NCBI GenBank assembly: GCA_023678885.1
Contig: CM042979.1
Span: 23,116,981-23,180,980 of the forward strand
DNA: 64,000 bases
Direction of reading: 5' to 3'
From: Pogostemon cablin
Lineage: Eukaryota > Streptophyta > Magnoliopsida > Lamiales > Lamiaceae
Positions 57,187 to 64,000 of this stretch are shown here, piece by piece. Position numbers and translations under genes: made by a program. Numbering within the stretch: the stretch's first letter is position 1; every line of letters starts with the position of its first letter. The notes beneath the pieces were generated by a model. The model ran no database searches, was not told where the DNA came from, and saw nothing but the letters and a program-made list of their open reading frames with translations.

Positions 57187-57446
57187 TGTAGGATTGTATA
57201 CTAAAAGTCTAGATTTTTGTACGAACAATGTTTTTAACAATTATTTTGAAATGAGAATCATATGATCAAACATTTTGTATATTATAATTTACTTATATGT
57301 TATTGCAAAAGTCCATTTACTTTATACTGTAGACAATATGGTGTGTGACATCGCACGGAAGATCATATTATTGGCTCCTTATAAAGTATAAATAGTTGCT
57401 CACAATCGAGATAGACGGGAACAATCTATCGAGATAGTTGTAGTGT
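57187..57446 (+). mobile_element. partial LTR of Copia family C1 (C1-f)
   Basis: It starts TGTAGGATTGTATACTAAAA and follows the C1 LTR for about 260 bp up to 'gttgtagtgt', then stops where the TIR element begins. It is the most diverged C1 copy here. Confidence 0.75.
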
Positions 57447-57562
57447 TACTACAACATAAGTTACATTACATAACACCTTAAAGTTACACCTTTTCTCTTT
57501 TTAACACAAATTTGTAACACTCTAAAAGTTATTATATTATATAACACCTTTGTAACACATTT

Positions 57563-57775
57563 TGTGGAAATAATGAGCAACAATTAGGGAGTTATTTTAG
57601 GAATGATTATAATTAATTAGTATTATTATTATTTCTTAGGTACGAAGGATAATCAACATTAATTTCTGATATCCTAATTAAGGGTTTTTCCTATTTTAGA
57701 TTATAACACTCTGCTATTTATGCAGAGATTGTAATACGTTGAAAGTATGGGTAAAAGTATTTTCTTCATTCTTCA
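57563..57775 (+). repeat. 5' LTR of the short-LTR Copia
   Basis: 213 bp; it differs from the 3' LTR mainly by a 5-base difference at 'tgcagagattg' against 'tacttg' and a few substitutions. Confidence 0.95.
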
Positions 57776-57788
57776 TGGTATCAAGAGC
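57776..57788 (+). other. primer binding site of the short-LTR Copia
   Basis: TGGTATCAAGAGC immediately follows the LTR, the Met-tRNA-type site with one extra A that is common in short-LTR Copia elements. Confidence 0.85.
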
Positions 57789-57888
57789 TTGGTTCTGATC
57801 CTAAAGAAGCCCTAATTCCACCTGCCCCCATACCTATCCTTTGCAATCCGCAATAGTTCGCCACCAACCTCAAGTCGCCAATCCATCA

Positions 57889-58790
57889 TGACGAAGTATG
57901 GCATGACGACCCATCAAAGCACCATGCCAGAAGTTTCTTTTCCGTCTGATGGTGTTTCTGGGGTGAATGCTGGGAGTTTTGATGGCCACATGCTCTCCAT
58001 CACAGGACATAAACTCAATGCCAAAACTTTCTCCAATGGTCACAGTCTGCGATGATGATCATATGTGATAAAGGGAAGGACGACTATATCACCGGAGCTA
58101 CAGTCTCACCGACAAAAGAAGACCCAAAGTACAAGATCTGGAAGAGCGAGAATAATATGGTTATGTCTTGACTAATTAATTCCATGACAAATGAGATTGG
58201 GGAGAATTTTTTGTTGTATGGTACTGCAAAGGAAATATGGGAGGCTGCTAAGGAAACTTATTCCAAGGCTGATAATTCATCAGAATTATTTGCAGTAGAA
58301 AACATCCTCCATGACCTACGCCAAGGAGATCTCAAGGTGACCCAATACTTCACTGTTCTAACTCGAACTTGGCAGCAACTTTACCACTTCGAAGAATATG
58401 ATTGGAAGTGTCCTAATGACAGCATCAAATTCAAGAAGATTATTGAAAAGAATAGACTCTACAAGTTCTTGTTGGGCCTTAACAAAGATCTGGATGAAGT
58501 TAGGGCAAGAATACTTGGGATGAAGCCCCTACCAAGCCTTCGTGAGACATTTTTTGAAGTTCGAATAGAGGAGAGCCGCCGAAAGGTTATGTTGGGCCCA
58601 TTCACCTCCATTAACCAGAATAAAGATGACTCAGCCTTGATAGCACACAGCTATCAATCGAACTAGGGAGAAAGTAAACAAAGGAAGGGAAGACTTTGGT
58701 GTGATCACTGCAGAAAACTAAATCACACTAGGGAAACGTGCTAGAAATCCATGGAAAACCAGCCGATTTGAAGTCTACTCGTCCCTCCAA
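57889..58790 (+). pseudogene. gag of the short-LTR Copia
   Basis: A likely start is at 57889. A frameshift lies near 58030-58180. A clear Copia gag core then runs 58184-58666: WEAAKETYSKADNSSELFAV, LKVTQYFTVLTRTWQQL, KNRLYKFLLGLNKDLDEVRA, LPSLRETFFEVRIEESRR. A degraded CCHC knuckle (WCDHCRKLNHTRETC) is encoded at about 58696-58742. Stops at about 58664 and 58742 interrupt it. Gag would form the particle that houses replication. Confidence 0.85.
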
Positions 58791-61700
58791 CAACAGAGAA
58801 GGCCGCAGCAATGTAGCTATCAGTGAAGAACCATCTACTTCAAAAGAGCAAAACCTGATCAGTCCCCAACAAATTGAGTTCCTCTAGAAACTTCTCAACC
58901 AGCAGAGCAATTCTTCAATGATAGGAACTGGGTCCGTAGCCCACTAAGGTAACCTCTTGCATGCTTTTTCAGCTGCTCAAGGAATTAATTGTACCTGGAT
59001 AGTTGATTCAGGGGCCTCGGACCACATGACAGACGATCCAAGGGTCTTCAAAACTTACAATTCTTGTAGTGACAATCTGTCTATCAGGATAGCAGATGGT
59101 TCTCTATCTAAGGTCATCGGGAAAGGATCTGTAATCTTATCTAAAGATCTTACCTTGGACACAGTACTCTTTGTAAACTTACTCATGAACTAAACTGTAA
59201 TCAAATTCTGTTCAAACTTGGTTGAATTTCAGGATTTGAATTCGGGGAGGACGATTGGCAATGCAAAGATGTGCTCGGGTCTCTATATCCTCAAAGGTGA
59301 AGATCTTCTATAACAACAACTTCGAATGGCAAGTTTAGGTCAATTCAATCCTCAATATTCTTCCTTTGTTTCCTATTCAAATAATGATAGTGCAATCATG
59401 TTATGGCACTATAGACTAGGGCATCCAAACTTTGATTATCTTAGAAGGCTTGTACCCTCATTATTTGATAAATATCCAAAAAATTTTCAGTGTGAAATTT
59501 GTCAGCTTACAAAACAATCGCGTAACTCTTATCCTACTCAACTGTACAAAGCTTCAAATCCCATTTCAATGATTCATAGTGATATTTGGGGTCCTTCATG
59601 GGTAAAAAATATTTCCAGAACACGCTGGTTTATTTTGTTTATTGATGATCATACTAGAATTACATGGGTTTACCTGATGAAAGAAAAATCAGAAGTTGTG
59701 GAAATTTTCCAAAAGTTCAGTACCATGATCCAAACCCAGTACAACACCAAAATTCAAGTTTTTCGAACTGACAATGGTAGGGAATACTTCACAAAGGTTC
59801 TCGGGAAATACCTAGACACCCAAGAAATTATCCACCATAGTTCTTGTGTTGACACTCCATAGCAAAATGGAGTAGCAGAAAGAAAAAATAGGCACATCTT
59901 TGAGGTTGCTAGGTCACTTATGATCTCTACTAATGTCCCAAAACATTTCTAGGGGGAAGCTGTACTTACAGCCACGTACCTCATAAACAGGATGCCATCT
60001 CGTGTTCTAAAATTCCAAACACCAAGTCAAAAACTTCTCTTATCCTATCCCAATAACCGGATCATCTCATCCATCCCTCTCAAAGTCTTTGGCTGTACTG
60101 TCCTTGTTCATATTCACCACCAAAACCGCAACAAACTTGATCCAAAGACCATGAAATGTATCTTTCTTGGGTATGCCCCAAATCAAAAAGGGTACAAATG
60201 CTATTCACCTATCACCAAGCGCTTCCATGTCTCTATGGATGTCACCTTTTTTGAGAATAAGCCATTTTATCCCAAATCTGATCATCAGGGGGAGAGTGAG
60301 CATGAACACCAACTTTGGGATTGGGATATGGATTCAAAACACTTGTCACCTGTGTCCTATATCTAGCCCTAATCCTATTCAAATCCTTCCAGGGGAAGAA
60401 GTTCCCATTCAAACCCTTCTAAGGGAAGAAATTCTATCCGAGTCTAGTCTTCCTAATCCACCCAACAGTGCCTTTCTCTCATCTCCTAATCAAAGACCAA
60501 AACCTGCAAAGAATGGTGAGTTCATTGTATATTCCAGGAAAGATATAGCTCAAGAGGATATAGAGGATCAAGTTTCATCTGATCAGAGTCAAGAGTCCAA
60601 ATCAGAGGAGAGTTCAGGTTCAACCTCAGGTAGCACAATTCATGAGAATCCCACTAGTGAATCCATGATTGATGATCGTCCTATTGCCTTAAGGAAAGGT
60701 GTCCGCTCTTGCACTAATCATCCTTTGCATAATTTTATCTTATATAAAGGACTGTCTCCCAAGTTTTAGGTGTTTGTGGCTAATCTGGACAACACTCAGA
60801 TTTCTTGCTCTATTCAAGAGGCAATGAGAATTCCAAAATGGAAGAAGGCTGTGTGGGAAGAAATGAATGCTCTTGAGAAAAATGTCACATGGGAAGTTTC
60901 AGATCTTCCAAGTGGGAAACAATTGGTTGGCTGCAAATGGATTTTTACTGTGAAGTATAAGGCTGATGGGAGTATTGACAGTTCAAGGCTTGGTTAGTTG
61001 CAAAAGGGTTCACTCAATCTTATTGTATTGATTACCAAGAGACATTTGCTCCAGTTGCGAAATTAAATACAGTTTGTGTTCTCTTGTCCTGGCAGCAAAT
61101 CTAAATTGGCCACTTTATCAGCTAGATGTCAAAAATGTATTTCTCAATGGAGATCTTCTAGAGGAGGTGTATATGGACATTCCACTAGGATTTAAATCTC
61201 AAGACAATTTAAACAAGGTGTACAAACTTAAAAAATCCCTTTATGGATTAAAACAATCACCAAGGGCTTGGTTCGATAGATTTACTAAGTTTGTGAGGAA
61301 ATATGGTTATGTTTAGTGCCAAATAGATCACACATTGTTTGTCAAACACTCTTCCACTGGGAAACTGGCAGTGTTAATAGTAAATGTCGATGACATAATA
61401 CTAATATGTGATTGGATAGAGGAGTTGATCAAGTTGAAAGGTCTTCTTGCCAATGAATTCCAAACAAATGATCTAGGGCCTTTAAAGTACTTCCTTGGAA
61501 TGGAAGTGGCTCGCTCGAGACTTGGAATTACAGTTTCACAAAGAAAGTATGTTCTGGATCTCCTCAAAGAGACAGGAATGCTTGGATGCAAACCTGCTGA
61601 AACACTTATGGACTCAAGTACAAAACTTGGAGTTGCAAAAGATAGTCCTCCTGTGGATAGGGGTAAGTACCAAAGACTGTGGGTAATCTACCTTTCTCAC

Positions 61701-62325
61701 ACACATCCTGACATAGGATTTGCAGTCAGTATGGTCAGTCAATTCATGAATGAACCAACTAAAGAACATCTTAGAGCAGTGAACCGGATTCTAAGGTACT
61801 AAAAAATGACACCAGGTAAAGGATTATTCTTTGCTAAGACTAGTAAGAGAGACATTAAAGTATACACTGATGCCGATTGGGCTGGTTCGATGACCGACAG
61901 AAGATCAACTTCAGGTTATTGTACATTTGTATGGGGGAATTTGGTGACATGGCGAAGTAAGAAGCAGTCTGTTGTGTCAAGGAGTAGTCCAAGGCAGAAT
62001 TCAGAGTTATGGCACTTGGCATATGTGAAGGAATGTGGTTAGGTCATCTTTTGAATGAACTGAAGATTGAGAGTACTCCTTCAATGAAGATATTATGCGA
62101 TAATCAATCAACTATCAGTATCGTCAAGAATCCAGTCCATTACGATCGAACAAAGCACGTCGAGATAGATAGCCACTTTATCAAAGAGAAGATAGAGACA
62201 TGATCATCAATGTAGTTTATACGCCTACCAACCAGCAAATTGCAGATATCCTCACCAAAGCTCTTACTCGAAGGTTTTTTGAAGACTTAAGTTCCAAGCT
62301 TGACATGATCAACATCTATGCCTAG
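58791..62325 (+). pseudogene. pol of the short-LTR Copia
   Basis: Domains run in order. Protease: WIVDSGASDHMT, about 58998. GAG-pre-integrase: LWHYRLGHPNFDYLRRL with CEICQLTKQS, 59402-59520, the HHCC zinc site. Integrase core: IHSDIWGP at about 59574, FIDDHTRITWVY at about 59638, FRTDNGREY at about 59762, then DTP-stop-QNGVAERKNRH. Reverse transcriptase: WKKAVWEEMNALEKN at about 60840, QLDVKNVFLNGDLLEEVYM at about 61120, VNVDDIIL at about 61385 (usual YVDD changed to NVDD). RNase H: YTDADWAGSMTDRRSTSGYC at about 61865, LCDNQSTISIVKNPVHYDRT at about 62095. It ends ILTKALTRRFFEDLSSKLDM with a stop at 62323-62325, followed by a ggggga purine tract. Confidence 0.92.
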
Positions 62326-62330
62326 CTTGA

Positions 62331-62337
62331 GGGGGAG
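62331..62337 (+). other. polypurine tract of the short-LTR Copia
   Basis: gggggag, preceded by 'cttga', directly before the 3' LTR. Confidence 0.8.
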
Positions 62338-62545
62338 TGTGGAAATAATGAGCAGCAATTAGGGAGTTATTTTAGGAATGATTATAATTAATTAGTATTA
62401 TTATTATTTCTTAGGTATGAAGGATAATCAGCATTAATTTCTGATATCCTAATTAAGGATTTTTCCTATTTTAGATTGTAGCACTCTGCTATTTATACTT
62501 GTAATACGTTGAAAGTATGGGTAAAAGTATTTTCTTCATTCTTCA
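62338..62545 (+). repeat. 3' LTR of the short-LTR Copia
   Basis: 208-bp direct repeat of 57563-57775. Confidence 0.95.
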
Positions 62546-62762
62546 CATTTTATATAAGTAACATATAGAGATAATACTTTTATAATATATAAAACATGTA
62601 TATAACATTTTTACATAGGCTACACTTCTCATTTAACACTTTTATAAAAGTAACATCATTTTATAACACTTTTATATATGTAACATTTTTAGATAATATT
62701 TTTAAACAAGTACTTATATATTTATGTTACACCTTAGTGTAGTTTTAATAAGGAAGTATATA

Positions 62763-62764
<2 letters not shown>

Positions 62765-62820
<56 letters not shown>
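62765..62820. repeat. (AT)n microsatellite
   Basis: Fifty-six bases of uninterrupted alternating T and A directly after the TIR element. Confidence 0.99.
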
Positions 62821-62822
<2 letters not shown>

Positions 62823-63560
62823 TAACCTCAATTTCAATTAAAAAATCTTGTAGTTTAATAATTATTTTCAACTAAAATATATAAATAAATAATATGGGTT
62901 AAAATTATAATATAACGTATCTATACAATTTTTTTGTTATTTAAATATGCATAGTTCTTATAATTTTACTTTTTTTTAATGAATATTCTTTTTATAAACT
63001 AGAAATTTTAATTTACTTTTTTTTATAAAAAAAAGTTTATTTAATTATGTAAAAGAAAATTGATGTTGAATTATTATCAAAAGGCCTTAAAAATTATTAA
63101 ACCCATTTCGATGTAGTCATTTAATCAAGGATAATGCATTAATTAAAATAAAGTAATTGATGTACTCATTTTATCCCATGTATTTCCTCACTCTTTCTAT
63201 ATTTATTTTTCTCATCTATCATGCACATTCCTATAAATAGTAATGTTACGATATATGAATTTGATAATCTTATATCACCAAAATATTGTAAAAATATTAT
63301 TTACACTACTAGAGAAGAAATTTTTAGTATCGGAAAATAACCAAAATGGTTGGATGATTGATACTAATAAGTTTGAATGAAAAATTATTGATATAAAAAA
63401 AGGAATAGAAATAGAAATAAAAGGAGAAAATTAGGAGGTGACCTTGTTAAAAAAAATACCCACCAATACAAAGTAATGTAAACCATCAACTAATAACAAT
63501 AAAAATTATGATAGCTTCACGCAGAAGAAAAGAAAACACTAACTAGGACATTACTTTCTA
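62821..63560. other. AT-rich intergenic sequence
   Basis: No gene, repeat boundary or RNA feature can be supported here. Confidence 0.6.
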
Positions 63561-63900
63561 AAACACAATCTAAAAAAGATTAGACCAGCAATAAAATATT
63601 TAGTAGCTAAAGCCTCAGCGAAATTGTCGTTGTTTCCTAGAATATGAGCGTAGCCTTAAACTAAATGCTACTTGCTTTTAATGAATGTGTTCAACATAAC
63701 TTGTATTTTACAATCATCAGTCCAAAAGAGCTTCACAGGAGAAACGAAACTCAACTACCATAGTTTGAGATTATCCTCATTAAACTACTACCGCCTATAA
63801 GGACAAAAAACAATATGAATGCTTCACAAAGATTTCGTACGTCCTTCTGAAAGAGACTCTCAGCGAAGCATCCGGCTACTAATCTTGTCTCTTAATAGAT
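63561..63900 (-). pseudogene. possible retroelement RNase H remnant
   Basis: On the minus strand a broken frame includes a GNNDNFAEALATKYF-like stretch (about 63635-63590), which resembles the C-terminal 'REaN..AdaLA' end of plant RNase H domains. An AESLFQKDV-like stretch lies near 63860. Stops interrupt it and no other domain is visible. The identification is weak. Confidence 0.25.
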
Positions 63901-64000
63901 AAAAATCTCAACTATACAAAATCTGACAATAACAATCAATGAAATAAAAATTAGCTATAAGTCTATCAAAATAACCAAATAGAAAAAGATGAACTAAACT

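Larger units (their letters stand above)
57563..62545 (+). mobile_element. short-LTR Copia retrotransposon, full structure, dead
   Basis: A 4983-bp element from TGTGGAAATAATG to 'cattcttca' with perfect target duplication CATTT (57558-57562 and 62546-62550). It has LTRs of 213 and 208 bp, a Met-tRNA primer site, gag and a complete set of pol domains in Copia order. It is unrelated to C1 by LTR sequence. The domains are nearly collinear with an intact element, but at least eight stop codons interrupt them. Confidence 0.95.
57447..62737. mobile_element. small TIR element (taacac-rich), interrupted by a Copia element
   Basis: The two flanks of the nested Copia (57447-57562 and 62546-62737) are both filled with 'taaca' words. 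Their outer ends are inverted: left ACTACAACATAAGTTACA; right, reverse-complemented, ACTACACTAAGGTGTAACA. Subterminal repeats with ACTAC-type ends resemble CACTA-like or related MITEs. The net size is about 310 bp. The family and target duplication are not certain. Confidence 0.45.

Overview
This is plant (angiosperm, probably eudicot) nuclear DNA made almost entirely of nested retrotransposons. The exception is the first 5.2 kb, which looks mitochondrial: it holds a frameshifted copy of the mitochondrial cytochrome c maturation gene ccmFC and a fragment of a nuclear PHD-finger gene. A run of exactly 500 N (5227-5726) separates it from the rest, so it is either a nuclear copy of mitochondrial DNA or an assembly join. 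I see no intact host gene. All coordinates, alignments and pairings were read by eye; no folding, search or alignment program was run.

Layout. 5727-6146: 3' piece of a Gypsy (Athila-like) LTR. 6148-16070: another Athila-like LTR (LTR A), split by a complete Copia element, C1-a (6626-14876). 16071-17304: truncated Athila-like LTR B. 17305-23605: a second C1 Copia on the minus strand (C1-b), lacking its 3' end. 23636-42310: one old L1-type LINE opened up by later insertions: minus-strand Athila-like LTR G (23726-26160), a TIR element (26584-27268), a solo C1 LTR (27494-28735), and a solo Athila-like LTR D (30121-39746) that itself contains complete Copia C1-d (30370-38323). 43301-43644: a Mutator-type MITE. 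43697-52020: an Athila-type element with LTRs, gag and protease but no reverse transcriptase or integrase (TR-GAG type). 52038-52258: an ATCT microsatellite. 52940-57186: a minus-strand Copia-type element with gag only, interrupted by a solo C1 LTR (54308-55696). 57187-57446: a partial C1 LTR. 57447-62737: a small TIR element carrying a short-LTR Copia (57563-62545). 62765-64000: an AT microsatellite and AT-rich sequence.

How the parts relate. The C1 Copia family is present six times and none of its copies can make its own proteins. C1-d lacks the integrase core and part of reverse transcriptase, yet its two LTRs differ at only about 15 of 1387 positions and its target duplication is perfect, so it was recently moved by proteins made elsewhere. 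The two gag-only elements fit the same picture of a genome rich in elements moved in trans.

The most unusual signal is in the untranslated leader of the three C1 elements. A series of five hairpins, each presenting a related loop motif (C-C/T-T/A-A/T-C-G-G type), lies between a leader segment that differs completely from copy to copy and the gag remnant. Stem changes between copies are compensatory, and the loop motif changes in the same way in nearly all the hairpins of one element. This suggests a conserved structured RNA signal. A second broad pattern is that related Athila-like LTRs each carry, upstream of the TATA box, a dense cluster of one short palindromic word that differs between subfamilies.
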